The position numbers and the translations under genes are program-made. From Owenia fusiformis (lineage: Eukaryota > Annelida > Polychaeta > Sabellida > Oweniidae), in NCBI GenBank assembly GCA_903813345.2, contig CAIIXF020000028.1:1-48000 (forward strand): 48,000 nt of DNA, in the 5' to 3' direction. Of the stretch, positions 11,752 through 24,427 are shown one piece after another; position 1 is the first letter of the stretch; each line of letters begins with the position of its first letter. The notes beneath the pieces were generated by a model, which saw nothing but the letters and a program-made list of their open reading frames with translations, was not told the origin of the DNA and searched no databases.

Positions 11752-13479
11752 TATTATTATTCTTTTTTCTTCCTCCTCACCAAATTTCTCGTCAACTATA
11801 ACAGCTTACTTAATCCAACTTACATGGTTAACTAAAGACTGAAACCGGCTTTCTGGGAAATTAGGTCAAATTTTTATCTAGGTCAAAGGTCAAGAACTAG
11901 GTCAAATCGTACATTTTCAACATTCTTCATCATATCTTCGTCAATATTCTTCGTAACTCCTTCATCTTTTTTTCATCGTGTAGCTTAGAAAAAGGCGAAT
12001 CAAAGATATGACATCAGAATTTTGATTACTCTTACCGATTTTGAGATACGGCGTCCGAAATGTAGGTCACGCCTAAACATGCTCCAAATCGAATGTGTGA
12101 GCTATGAAAAAGATGTAGAATTTTCTCAGGAATCCAAATCTGCAAACCGAATTTGGATCGGACTTCCGGTTCGGAAGTTATAGCGTTTTGAAAGCTCAAA
12201 AATCGCTAAATTTGGTGCCTATGTTAAGTCAATGGGAAAAAAGACTTTTTCGAAGTGTAAAATACAGGATATTGACTGAGTACAGCTTAACATAATGAAT
12301 GCTTATAAAAGAAGGGGACCTCAAAAGCTACATAGCTTCAAAATTTGGACACCAAAATGCCTAGGTCAAAATCAAGGTCAAATTCATAGTTTTTCCTTAT
12401 TTTTACGATTCTGACACTACACTTTAATAATTTACTTCAAAATTTTGTATACAGGTAGCAAAGAGTGTGCTAATAGTGTTAGCCTTTTGCCGTCAGAAAG
12501 TATTTTGACCCACTTTTGAGATATGGTGTCCGAAAAGTAGGTCAAAATAAAAAGTTCTCCAGATTCAATGTATGAGTTATGAATTAAGGGTAGAATCTTC
12601 TCAGGAATCCGAATCTGCAAACCAAATTTCGATCCGACTACCGGTTCGGAAGTTATGGCGTGTCCAAAAAGTAGGTCAAAATAAAAAAAATCCAAATTTA
12701 ACGTATGAGTTATGAATTAGGGGTAGAATTTTGTCAGGAATCCGAATCTGCAAACCAAATTACGATCCGACTTCCGGTTCGAAAGTTATGGGGTTTTGAA
12801 AGCTCAAAAATCGCTAAATTTGGTGCCCCATGTTATGTCAATGAGAAAAAAGGATTTTTTGAAGTGTAAAATACCAGATAAAGACTGAGTACAGCTTAAT
12901 ATTCTGAATGCCTATAAAAGGAGGGGACCTCGAAGGCTATCTAGCTTTAAAATTTGGACGCAAAAATGCCTTGGTCAAAATCTAGGTCAAATTCATAGTT
13001 TTTCCTTATTTTTGCGATTCTGACATTACACTTTAAGGATTTGCTTCAAAATTTTGTATACGGGTAGCAAATAGTGTGCTTATAGTGTTAGCCTTCTGCC
13101 GTCAGAAAGTTTTTTGACCCACTTTTGAGATATGGTGTCCGAAATGTAGGTCAAAATAAAAGATTATCCAAATTTAACGTATGAGTTATGAATAAAGGGT
13201 AGAATTTTCTCAGGAATCAGAATCTTTAAACCAAATTTCGATCTAACTTCTGGTTAGATAGTTATAGCGGTTTGAAGTCTCGAAAAGTCGATATGATGAT
13301 ATCCCCATGTTAAGCTAATAGAGTCGAAGATAGCCTTCTTAAAAGTTGTCTAAATGTCTATATTCTAGCTGACTCAGCTTATTCTGAATGACTCAGCTTA
13401 CAAGTTCTGGATGACTCAGCTTAAAAAAAATGTGAAATCTGGAGTCTTAAATTGAACTTGTTCAATTTACATGTCTAGT
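11752..13479 (+). mobile_element. Helentron-like copy lacking its 5' end
   Basis: The body starts TTTCTCGTCAACTATAACAGC; DR1 motif near 11880; core landmarks about 12400 and 13010; 3' GACTCAGCTTA repeats about 13370-13425, inverted repeat, hairpin and ACATGTCTAGT ending 13479. Same 3' subtype as the copy ending at 9500. Confidence 0.8.
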
Positions 13480-15002
13480 TATTATTATTCTTATTATTCC
13501 GTAGCCGTTTTTTCAGAAACTATAAGGTATCCAGTAAAGACCATTATACAGTTTATTTAGGTTCAGTATCTAGTTGGTGGGAAATTGGGTCAAATTTTTA
13601 TCTAGGTCAAAGGTCAAGAACTAGGTCAAATCCAGTACTTTGTCACTTTTTTCGATTTTCTCGGTCGTCCTTCAATATTTTTGATCCGGGTTTTTTTCAT
13701 TGTGTTCCTCATAAAAAAGTAGAAAAGCTAGGGTCGATTTAGTTTGTTGGTATCTCAAACCGATTTCGAGATATCAGTGTCCGAAAACGAGGTCCAAAAA
13801 TAAGTTCTCCGAATCCAATGTCAAGGATATCAGTCTTATAGGAAATTTTCTCAGGATTCTGAATCTGAAAACCAAATTTCGATCTGACTTCCGGTTCAGA
13901 AGTTATGGCGTTTTGAAAATTCAAAAATCGCTAAATTTGGTGCCCCATGTTAATTCAATGGGAAAAAATATTTTTTTGAAGTGTAAAATACGAGATATAG
14001 ACTAAGCACAGCTAAACATAATGGAAGCCCATCAAAGAAAGGGACCTCAAGACCTTCTTTTCATAAAAATTTGGACACCAAAATGCCTAGGTCAAAATCT
14101 AGGTCAAATTCATAGGTTTTCCTTATTTTTTCGATTCTGACACTACACTTCAATAATTTGCTTCAAAAATTTGTATACAGATAGGAAAGAGTGTGTTAAT
14201 AGTGTTAGCCTTTTTCCGTCAGAAAGTATTTTGACCCACTTTTGAGATATGGTGTCCGAAAAGTAGGTCAAAATAAAAAATTCTCTAAATTTAACGTATG
14301 AGTTATGAATTAAGGGTAGAATTTTCTCAGGAATCCGAATCTGCAAACCAAATTTCGATACATCCGATTCCAAAGTTATGGCGTGTCCAAAAAGTAGGTC
14401 AAAATAAAAATTCGCCAAATTTAACGTATGAGTTATGAATTAGGGGTAGAATTTTGTCAGGAATCCGAATCTTTAAATCAAATTTTGATCTGACTTCCGG
14501 TTCGGAAGTTATGGCGTTTTGAAATTTCGGAAAATCGATCTGATGGTATCCTGATAGAAAGTCAAGAGTAGAGAAGAAATTGTTGAAAAATTCATCTATT
14601 CTTCCTATCTGATCTTATCCTATCCTTCCTTTCTATTCTTCCTTTGTATCTTTTCCTTCCTATCCTTCCTTTCCTCTCCTATCATATCCTTTCTTCCTAT
14701 TCTGTTCTATCCTATCCTTCTTTCTTATTCTATCCTATCGTTCCTTCCTATTCTGTCCTATCCTACCTTCCAATTTTATCCATCCATCTTTTTCTGAATG
14801 ACTCAGCTTATTCTAGATGACTCGGCTTATTCTGAATGACTAGGCTTATTCCATCCACCCATCCATCTTTTTCTGGATGACTCAGCTTATTTTTGATGAC
14901 TCAGCTTATTCTGGATGACTCGGCTTATTCTGTATGACTGGGCTAAAAAAAGTCTAGATCTGGAGTCTGAAATTGAACTTCGTTCAATTTCCAAAGTCTA
15001 GT
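13480..15002 (+). mobile_element. Helentron-like copy lacking its 5' end
   Basis: Spacer, body start TTTTTTCAGAAACTATAAGG, DR1 near 13605, one core, (TATCC)n about 14595-14780, an expanded set of GATGACTC repeats (about 14798-14945, with a second CCATCC piece in the middle), inverted repeat, hairpin and CTAGT ending 15002. Confidence 0.8.
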
Positions 15003-15011
15003 TATTATTAT

Positions 15012-15121
15012 TAGACTCCAGATGAAATCTGGAGTCTATTGTTTTCGTCAGTTTTCTTATTCTTATTCTTATTAGACTCCAGATGAAATCTGGAGTCTAT
15101 TGTTTTCGTCAGTTTTCTTAT
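15012..15121 (+). mobile_element. Two stacked 5' end stubs
   Basis: TAGACTCC hairpins start at 15012 and 15073, each followed by TATTGTTTTCGTCAG and a TTCTTATT spacer, each interrupted by the next 5' end. In the nesting reconstruction their separated bodies are 27265-28688 (stub 15012) and 25844-27264 (stub 15073). Confidence 0.8.
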
Positions 15122-16613
15122 TAGACTCCAGATTGAAAATCTGGAGTCTATTGTTCTCGTCAGTTTTCTTATTCTTCTTCTTCTTCTTCTTATTCTTATT
15201 ATTCTAAACCAGTTTTCTCAATAACCATAAAATGTTCAGTAAAGTCAGTCATTTGGTCAATTTAGGTCCAGAATCTAGTTCCTCGGAAATTGGGTCAAAT
15301 TTTTATCTAGGTCAAATGTCAAGAACTAGGTCAAATCCAGTACTTTGTCGTTTTTTTTCGATTTTCTCGGTCGTCCTTCAATATTTTCGATCCGGGTTTT
15401 TTTCATTGTGTTCCTTATAAAAAAGTAGGAAACCTAGGGTCGATTTAGTTTTTTGATATCTCAAACCGATTTCGAGATATCAGTGTCCGAAAACGAGGTC
15501 CAAAAAAAAGTTCTCCGAATCAAATGTCCAGGATATTAGTCTTATAGGAAATTTTCTCAGGATTCCGAATCTGAAAACGAAATTTGGATCTGACTTCCAG
15601 TTTGGAAGTTATGGCGTTTTGAAAACTCAAAAATCGCTAAATTTGGTGCCCATGTTAAGTCAATGGGAAAAAATATTTTTTTGAAGTGAAAAATACGGAA
15701 TATAGACTGAGTTCAGCTTCATATAATCAAAGCCTTTAAAAGAAGGGGACCTCAAAAGCCATCTAGCTTCACAATTTGGACACCGAAATGCCTAGGTCAA
15801 AATCTAGGTCAAATTCATAGGTTTTCCTTATTTTTTCGATTCTGACACTACACTTTAATTATATTCTTCGAAATTGTGTATACATGTAGCTAAGAATATA
15901 CTAATAGTGTTAGCCTTTTGCCGTCAGAAAGTATTTTGACCCACTTTTGAGATATGGTGTCCGAAAAGTAGGTCAAAATAAAAAGTTCTCCAAATTGAAT
16001 ATATGAGTTATGAATTAAAAGTAGAATTTTGTTAGGAATCCGAATCTGCAAACCAAATTTCGATCCGATTTCCGGTTCGGAAGTTATGGCGTGTCCGAAA
16101 AGTAGGTCAAAATAAAAAATCTCCAAATTTAACGTATGAGTTATGAATTAGGGGTAGAATTTTGTCAGGAATCCGAATCTGCAAACCAAATTTCGATCCG
16201 ACTTCCGGTTCGGAAGTGATAGCGTTTTGAAATTTCGAGAAAAATCGATCTGATGGTATCCTGATAGAAAGTCAAGAGTAGAGAAGAAAATATTGAAAAA
16301 TTCATCCATCCTCCTATCTCATCCTACCCTATCCTTCCTATCTATCCTTCCTTCATATCTTTTCCTTCCTATCCTTCCTATCCTATCCTATCCTATCCTA
16401 TCCTTTCTTCCTATTCTATTCTATCCTATCCTTCTTTCTTATTCTATCCTATCGTTCTTTCCTATTCTATCCTACCTTCCTATTTTATTTATCCATCTCT
16501 TTCTAGATGACTCAGCTTATTCTGGATGACTCGGCTTATTCTGGATGACTCGGCTAAAAAAAGTCTAGATCTGGAGTCTGAAATTGAACTTCGTTCAATT
16601 TCCAAAATCTAGT
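15122..16613 (+). mobile_element. Helentron-like element, complete copy (1492 bp)
   Basis: 5' hairpin with 12-bp stem from 15123, spacer TTGTTCTCGTCAG and TTCTTCTTCTTATT run, body start TTTTCTCAATAACC, DR1 with one substitution (AGGTCAAATGTCA near 15312), core, (TATCC)n about 16305-16485, GATGACTC repeats, inverted repeat, hairpin, CTAGT ending 16613. It inserted in the spacer of the stub at 15073. Confidence 0.85.
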
Positions 16614-16631
16614 TATTCTTATTCTTATTAT

Positions 16632-16804
16632 TAGACTCCAGATTGAAAATCTGGAGTCTATTGTTCTCGTCAGTTTTCTTATTCTTCTTATTAGACTCCA
16701 GATGTCAATCTGGAGTCTATTGTTTTTGCCAGTATTCTTATTAGACTCCAGATTGAAAATCTGGAGTCTATTGTTTTTGCCAGTATTCTTATTCTTATTC
16801 TTAT
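16632..16804 (+). mobile_element. Three stacked 5' end stubs
   Basis: TAGACTCC hairpins start at 16632, 16692 and 16742, all within spacers, with loop variants TTGAAAATC, TGTCAATC and TTGAAAATC. A fourth 5' end at 16805 opens a complete copy. Reconstructed partners are the bodies 24428-25843 (stub 16632), 20925-22340 (stub 16692) and 18270-20924 (stub 16742). The stub at 16632 shares its TTGTTCTCGTCAG spacer with the complete copy at 15122, and the two bodies assigned to them both start CTAAACCAGTTTTCTC, which supports the pairing. Confidence 0.8.
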
Positions 16805-18269
16805 TAGACTCCAGATGTCAATCTGGAGTCTATTGTTTTTGCCAGTATTCTTCTTTATTATTATTATTCTTCTACCAACGTTTTCTCCTTAACTAGAAGA
16901 CATTGAGTCAAGTCCTGTATATGGTCAATTTAGGTCCAGTATCTAGTTTCTCGGAAATTGGGTCAATTTTTTATCTAGGTCAAAGGTCAAGAACTAGGTC
17001 AAATCTTACATTTTCAACATTCTATCAATTATCTTCGTCATTATTTATCGAAACGTCTTCATCTTTTTTTCATCATGTAGCTTAGAAAAAGCCCTTTCAT
17101 AAGTGTCCCTGTTTTTTTTAAATTACTCTTACCGATTTTGAAATATGGCGTCCAGAAAGTAGGTCAAAACAAAAGTTCTCCAAATTCAGGGTATGAGTTA
17201 TGAATTAGGGGTAGAATTTTGTCAGGAATCTGAATCTGCAAACCAAATTTTAATCCGACTTCCGGTTTGGAAGTTATGTCGTTTTAAAAGCTCAAAAATC
17301 GCTAAATTTGGTGCCCATGTTAAGTCAATGGGAAAAAAGATTTTTTTGAAGTGAAGAATACGAAATATAGACTGAGTTCAGCTTAATTTAATGAAAGCTT
17401 TCAAAAGAAGGGGACCTAAAAAGCCATCTAGCTTCAAAATTTGGACACCAACATGCCTAGGTCAAAATCTAGGTCAAATTCAAAGGTTTTCCTTATTTTT
17501 GCGATTCTGACACTACACTTCAATAATATTCTTCGAAATTGTGTATACATGTAGCCAAGAGTGTGCTAATAGTGTTAGCCTTTTGCCGTCAGAAAGTATT
17601 TTGATCCACTTTTGAGATATGGTGTCCGAAAAGTAGGTCAAAATTAAAAGTTCTCCAATTTTGACGTTTGAGTTATGAATTAAGTGTAGAATTTTCTCAG
17701 GAATCCGAATCTGCAAACCAAATTTCGATCCGACTTCCAGTTCCGAAGTTATGGCGTGTACGAAAAGTAGGTCAAAATAAAAATTCGCCAAATTTAACGT
17801 ATGAGTTATGAATTAGGGGTAGAATTTTGTCAGGAATCCAAATCTTTAGATCAAATTTCGTTCCGACTTCCGGTTCGGAAGTTATGGCGTTTTGAAATTT
17901 CGGAAAATCGATCTGATGGTATCCTGGTAGAAAGTCAAGAGTAGAGAAGAAAATATTGAAAAATTCATCCATCCTTCCTATCTGAACCTATCCTATCCTA
18001 TCCTTCCTTCGTATCCTTTCCTTCCTATCCTTCCTATCCTCTCCTATCATATCCTTTCTTCCTATTCTGTTCTATCATATCCTTCTTTCTTATTCTATCC
18101 TATCGTTCCTTCCCATTCTATCCTATCCTACCTTCCTGTTTTATCCATCCATCTTATTCTGGATGACTCAGCTTATTCTGGATGACTCGGCTTATTTTAG
18201 ATGACTGGGCTTAAAAAAGTCTGGATCTGGAGTCTGAAATTGAACTTCGTTCAATTTCCCAAGTCTAGT
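16805..18269 (+). mobile_element. Helentron-like element, complete copy, deepest nesting level (1465 bp)
   Basis: 5' hairpin from 16806, spacer TTTTTGCCAGTATTC, body start TTTTCTCCTTAACTAGAAG, DR1 near 16977, core, (TATCC)n about 17970-18140, GATGACTC repeats, inverted repeat, hairpin, CTAGT ending 18269. By bracket counting it is at depth six within the nested block that begins at 15012. Confidence 0.85.
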
Positions 18270-18732
18270 TATTATTATTCTTCTTCGGGAGTTTTTTCAG
18301 TAACTATGGGGTATCCAGTAAAGACCATAATACAGTTTATTTAGGTTCAGTATCTAGTTGGTGGGAAGTTGGGTCAAATTTTTATCTAGGTCAAAGGTCA
18401 AGAACTAGGTCAAATCCAGTACTTTGTCACTTTTTTCGATTTTCTCGGTTGTCCTTCAATATTTTTGATCCGGGTTTTTTTCATTGTGTTCCTTATAAAA
18501 AAGTAGGAAACCTAGTGTCGATTTAGTTTTTTGATATCTCAAACCGATTTCGAGATATCAGTGTCCAAAAACGAGGTCCAAAAAAAATTTCTCCGAATCA
18601 AATGTCCAGGATATAAGTCTTGTAGGAAATTTTCTCAGGATTCCGAATCTGAAAACGAAATTTAGATCAGACTTCCGGTTCTGAAGTTATGGCGTTTTGA
18701 AAGCTCAAAAATCGCTAAATTTTGAGCCCATG

Positions 18733-19279
18733 TTAAAGGGACAATACTGGAAATCGGGAATAATTCATTAGAAAAAGTTCAAAATAAATCGTTGGTGGCT
18801 CAAACCTGCCCCTAAGAATGGCTACGACGTGAACTTACTTTTGTCAAAATACCGGAGCCTGAAAAAAATCACTCACCTAGATATCAACGAAAGAAGTGTC
18901 AGTTTCGTTCGACTGCGAGAGCAAAATTGAAGCTGAGCTAAACGGTTTTCGTTTGTCGTAAAATTGACCTCATTTAACTGCGCCATCTGGCGAATGAATC
19001 ATTGTTTCGTGTCATATGATTCGTTGTTTTGTGTCACGTGACCTACCTTTAGACCTTTTGCCACCTATCGTAAGTTAATCGAATTAAAATGAAATTTTTC
19101 GATCCAAGAAGAAAATTTGCACAAAAATTATAAACTCCGCTTGACATAATCTTTGCCAATCTATCGTCTTCTTGATGAGGCACATCGGAACTTGGAATTC
19201 AACCAAGCCACAAAAAGTATGTATTTTAGTTGTTCAACATGTTCAATTGTGTTAATATTTCCCAGAACTCGGCCTTTAA
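18733..19279. mobile_element. MITE A with TTAA target duplication (piggyBac-like), 539 bp
   Basis: The family sequence CATGTTAAGTCAATGGG is split: TTAA at 18733-18736 and again at 19276-19279, with 539 bp unrelated to the Helentron-like body between. Ends are AGGGACAATACTGG and, on the opposite strand, AGGCCGAGTTCTGG, an imperfect inverted repeat. The TTAA duplication is the piggyBac superfamily signature. No coding capacity was seen. Confidence 0.75.
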
Positions 19280-19755
19280 GTCAATGGGAAAAAAGATTTT
19301 TTTTAAGTGAAAAATACGAAATATAGACTAAGTTCAGCTAAATATAATGAAAGCTGTTAAAAGAATGAGACCTCAAAAGCCATCTAGCTTTAAAATTTGG
19401 ACACCTAAATGCCTAGGTCAAAATCTAGGTCAAATTCAAAGTTTTTTCTTATTTTTGCGATTCTGACACTACACTTTAATTATATTCTTCGAAATTGTGT
19501 ATACATGTAGCCAAGAGTGTGCTAATAGCGTTAGCCTTTTGCCGTCAGAAAGTATTTTGACCCACTTTTGAGATATGGTGTCCGAAAAGTAGGTCAAAAT
19601 AAAAAGTTCTCCAAATTTAACATTTGAGTTATGAATTAAGAATAGAATTTTCTCAGAAATCCGAATCTGCAAACCAAATTTCGATCCGACTTCCGGTTCC
19701 GAATTATGGCGTGTCCAAAAAGTAGGTCAAAATAAAAATTCGCCAAATTTAATGT

Positions 19756-20468
19756 TTAACTCTTTTGCGCGGTCAGGCGAGTTTTGTCGCCACTACGCTT
19801 TATGGCGTATGTCAACCTGGAGTCGACATGCTATAGGAAAGTTTTAGCAGACTTCAAAAGATGTCACCCTTGTATTGCAGTGCCAATATTTGGTACTCAC
19901 ATTGACAGGAAGTGATTTAAAATTAATTTGGCGAAGCAAAGTTTCTGAAAAAAATTATTTTGGTCACTTAATTGATTTATTTTGTAACAAATACGAATCT
20001 GGAAGTGATCAGACATTGTGGTACTAAAAAAGGGCTAGATTTAGACGGGTAATGATGATCAAATCGCTGCTATATTCAATTATTCTGGCAGTGAAGCCTA
20101 ATATTTGAAGCCTCAGAAAATGAAACTTAGAACGATGATGGGCCTGACAACTCTGTGCCTGGGGGACAGGCAAGGGAAGCTGCTGGGGTACACCAAGGTA
20201 ATATTTAGTAGGGGTCTTATGTTTTTTTTCCAATACATAATGTTTTGGATTTTTTATCATCAGTGCCTCTAATTGTGATGAGTTCATACGTTAACATATG
20301 ATTTATACATATTTTTCCAATTATGAGTAAAAATTTGGTGGTGTTATCTCTGTTGGTTTAGGTTTTATGTCACTTTCAAATTGGCAGGCATGAAAATCCT
20401 AATTTTTAGTAAATTAATTACCGCTCAGTAGCTTTTAAAAATAATTAAATACCGCGCAAAAGAGTTAA
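19756..20468. mobile_element. MITE B with TTAA target duplication and perfect 14-bp inverted repeats, 705 bp
   Basis: TTAA at 19756-19759 and 20465-20468 flank CTCTTTTGCGCGGT at the left end and its exact inverse ACCGCGCAAAAGAG at the right end. The surrounding family sequence (GTTTGAGTTATGAATTAGGGG in other copies) is cleanly interrupted. Piggybac-like by target site; the terminal repeat differs from MITE A, so it is a separate family. A short GC-rich inverted motif (GGCGAGTTTTGTCGCC) lies just inside the left end. An open frame inside (20024-20287, minus) shows no recognisable domain. Confidence 0.8.
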
Positions 20469-20924
20469 GTTATGAATTAGGGGTAGAATTTTGTCAGGAA
20501 TCCGAATGTTTAAATCAAATTTAGATCCGACTTCCGGTTCGGAAGTTATGGCGTTTTGAAATTTCGGAAAATCGATCTGATGGTATCCTGATAGAAAGTC
20601 AAGAGTAGAGAAGAAAATATTGAAAAATTCATCCATCCTTCCTATCTGATCCTATCCTATCCAATCCTTCCTTCGTATCCTTTCCTTCCTATCCTCTCCT
20701 ATCATATCCTTTCTTCCTATTCTGTTCTATCCTATCCTTCTTTCTTATTCTATCCTATCGTTCCTTCCCATTCTATCCTATCCTACCTTCCTGTTTTATC
20801 CATCCATCTTATTCTGGATGACTCAGCTTATTCTGGATGACTCGGCTTATTTTAGATGACTGGGCTTAAAAAAGTCTGGATCTGGAGTCTGAAATTGAAC
20901 TTCGTTCAATTTCCCAAGTCTAGT

Positions 20925-22340
20925 TATTATTATTCTCTCCCAGTTTTCTCGATAACCATAAGGTTTCCAATAAAGATCATTATTCAGTCAATTTATGTCC
21001 AGTATCTAGTTACTCGGAAATTGGGTCAAATTTTTATCTAGGTCAAAGGTCAAGAACTAGGTCAAATCCAGTACTTTGTCACTTTTTTCGATTTTCTCGG
21101 TCGTCCTTCAATATTTTCGATCCGGTTTTTTTTCATTGTGTTCCTTATAAAAAAGTAGGAAAGCTAGGGTCGATTTAGTTTTTTGATATCTCAATCCGAT
21201 TTCGAGATATCAGTGTCCGAAAACGAGGTCCAAAAATCAAGTTCTCCGAATCCAATGTCCAGGATATTAGCATTATAGGAAATTTTCTCAGGATTCCGAA
21301 TCTGAAAACCGAATTGAAATCCGACTTCCGGTTCGGAAGTTATGGCGTTTTGAAAACTCAAAAATCGCTAAATTTGGTGCCCATGTCAAGTCAATGGGAA
21401 AAAAGATTTTTTTGAAGCGAAAAATACGAAATATAGACTGAGTTCAGCTTCATATAATCAAAGCCTTTAAAAGAAGGGGACCTCAAAAGCCACATAGCTT
21501 CAAAATTTGGACACCAAAATGCCTAGGTCAAAATCTAGGTCAAATTCATGGGTTTTCCTTATTTTTTCGATTCTGACACTACACTCTAATTATATTCTTC
21601 GAAATTATGTATACATGAAGCCAAGAATATGCTAATAGTGTTAGCCTTTTGCCGTCAGAAAGTATTTTGACCCACTTTTGAGATATGGTGTCCGAAAAGT
21701 AGGTCAAAATAAAAAGTTCTCCAAATTTAATATATGAGTTATGAATTAAGGGGAGAATTTTGTCAGGAATCCGAATCTGCAAACCAAATTTCGATCCGAC
21801 TTCCGGTTCGGAAGTTATGGCGTGTCCGAAAAGTAGGTCAAAATAAAAATTCGCCAAATTAAACGTATGAGTTATGAATTAGGGGTAGAATTTTGTCAGG
21901 AATCCGAATCTGCAAACTAAATTTCGATCCGACTTCCGGTTCGGAAGTTATGGCCTTTTGAAATTTCGAGAAAAATCGATCTGATGGTATCCTGATAGAA
22001 AGTCAAGAGTAGAGAAGAAAATATTGAAAAATTCATCCATTCTTCCTATCTGATCCTATCCTATCCTTCCTATCTATCCTTCCTTCGTATATTTTCCTTC
22101 CTATCCTTCCTATCCTATCCTATCCTTTCTTTCTATTCTATTCTATCCTATCCTTCTTTCTTATTCTATCCTATCGTTCTTTCCTATTCTATCCTATCCT
22201 ACCTTCCTATTTTATTTATCCATCTTTTTCTGGATGACTCAGCTTATTCTGGATGACTCGGCTTATTCTGGATGACTCGGCTAAAAAAAGTGTAGATCTG
22301 GAGTCTGAAATTGAACTTCGTTCAATTTCCAAAATCTAGT
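20925..22340 (+). mobile_element. Helentron-like body and 3' end
   Basis: Spacer, body start TTTTCTCGATAACCATAAGG, DR1 near 21040, core, (TATCC)n about 22040-22210, GATGACTC repeats, inverted repeat, hairpin and CTAGT ending 22340. Assigned to the 5' stub at 16692 by nesting. Confidence 0.8.
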
Positions 22341-22343
22341 TAT

Positions 22344-24427
22344 TAGACTCCAGATTGAAAATCTGGAGTCTATTGCTTTTGCCAGTTTTCTTATTATTAT
22401 TATTCTTTCTTTGCGCGTTTTCTCAGCAACTAGAGGGACTTTCTGAAATCTGCTTACATGGTTAAATAGGTAATGAGACCTAGTTTCTGGGAAATTAGGT
22501 CAAATTTTTATCTAGGTCAAAGGTCAAAATCTAGGTCAAATTATCATTTTGTCAATTATCTCTGTCATTTTTCAATATTTTTTCAAAATTTTTTTTTCAA
22601 CGTGTAGCCAAGAAAAAGACGATTCGACGGTGAGTAATCAATTTTTTGATTACTTTTACCGATTTTGAGATATTGCGTCCGGAAAGTAGGTCGAACGAAA
22701 AAGTTCTCCAAATTCAACGTATGAGTTATGAAATAAGTGTAAAATTTCCTCAGGAATCTAAATCAGCAAACTAAATTTCGATCTGACTTCCGGTTCGGAA
22801 GCTATAGCGTTTTGAAATTGCTAAATTTGGTGCCCATGTAAAGCCAATGGGAAAAAAGACTTTTTCGAAGTGTAAAATACAAGATATAGACTGAGCACAG
22901 CTTAACATAATGAATGCCCATAAAAGAAGGGGACCTCAAAAGCTACCTAGCTTCAAAATTTGGACACCAAAATGCCTAGGTCAAAATCTAGGTCAAATTC
23001 ATAGTTTTTCCTTATTTTTGCGAATCTGGCACTACACTTTTAGGATTTGCTTCAAAATTTTGTATACAGGTAGCAAAGAGTGTGCTAATAGTGAGAGCCT
23101 TTTGCCGTCAGAAAGTATTTTGACCCACTTTTGAGATATGGTGTCCGTAAAGTAGGTCAAAATAAAAATTTCTCATAATTTAACTTATGAGTTATGAATT
23201 AAGGGTAGAATTTTCTCAGGAATCCGAATCTGCAAACCAAATTTCAATCCGACTTCCGGTTCGAAAGTTATGGCGTTTTGAAAGCTCAAAAATCACGAAA
23301 TTTGTGTCCAATGTTAAGTCAATGGGAAAAAATATTTTTTTGAAGTGTAAAATACGAGATATAGACTGCGTATAGCTTAGCATAATGAATGCCTGCACAA
23401 GAAGGGGACCTCAAAAGCTACCTAGCATCAAAATTTGGACACCAAAATGCCTAGGTCAAAATCTAGGTCAAATTCATAGTTTTTTCTTATTTTTGCGATT
23501 CTGACACTACACTTTAATAATTTACTTCAAAATTTTGTATACAGGTAGCAAAGAGTGTGCTAATAGTGTTAGCCTTTTGCCGTCAGAAAGTATTTTGACC
23601 CACTTTTGAGATATGGTGTCCGAAAAGTAGGTCAAAATAAAAAGTTATTCAAATTTAACATGTGAGCCATGAATTAAGGGTAGAATTTTCCCAGGAATCC
23701 GAATGTGTAAACCAAATTTCAATCCGACTTTCGGTTCGGAAGTTATGGCGTTTTGAAAGCTCAAAAATCGCTAAATTTGGTGCCCTATGTTATGTCAATG
23801 AGAAAAAATATTTTTTTGAAGTGTAAAATACCAGATATAAACTGAGTACAGCTTAACATTCTGAAAGCCTATAAAAGAAGGAGACCTCGAAGGCTATCTA
23901 GCTTTAAAATTTGGACACCAAAATGCCTAGGTCAAAATCTAGGTCAAATTCGTAGTTTTTCCTTATTTTTGCGATTCTGACATTACACTTTAATGATTTG
24001 CTTCGAAGTTTTGTATACAGGTAGCAAAGAGTGGGCTTATAGTGTTAGCCTTCTGCCGTCAGAAAGTATTTTGACCCACTTTTGAGATATGGTGTCTGAA
24101 AAGTAGGTCAAAATAAAAAGTTCTCCAAATTTAACGTATGAGTTATGAATTAAGGGTAGAATTTTCTCAGGAATCAGAATCTTTAAACCAAATTTCGATC
24201 CAACTTCTGATTAGAAAGTTATAGCGGTTTGAAGTCTCGAAAAGTCGATATGATGATATCCCCATGTTAAGCCAATGGAGTCGAAGATAACATCGTCTAA
24301 ATGTCTATATTCTAGCTGACTCAGCTTATTCTGCATGACTCAGCTTACAGTTTTTCGGATGACTCACCTTAAAAAAAGTTTGAAATCTGGAGTCTTAAAT
24401 TGAACTTGTTCAATTTACATGTCTAGT
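22344..24427 (+). mobile_element. Helentron-like element, second subfamily, complete (2084 bp)
   Basis: 5' hairpin from 22345 with TTGCTTTTGCCAG spacer, body start TTTTCTCAGCAACTAGAGGG, DR1 near 22517, several core units (landmarks about 23010, 23490, 23966), no TATCC tract, GACTCAGCTTA repeats about 24315-24370, inverted repeat, hairpin, ACATGTCTAGT ending 24427. It shows which 5' subtype belongs with the ACATGTCTAGT 3' subtype. Confidence 0.85.

Larger units (their letters stand above)
18270..20924 (+). mobile_element. Helentron-like body and 3' end carrying two MITE insertions
   Basis: Body start TTTTTTCAGTAACTATGGGG to CTAGT at 20924. It is interrupted by TTAA-flanked elements at 18737-19275 and 19760-20464. 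Without these, the length is about 1.4 kb, as in neighbouring single-core copies. Its 5' end is assigned to the stub at 16742. Confidence 0.8.
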
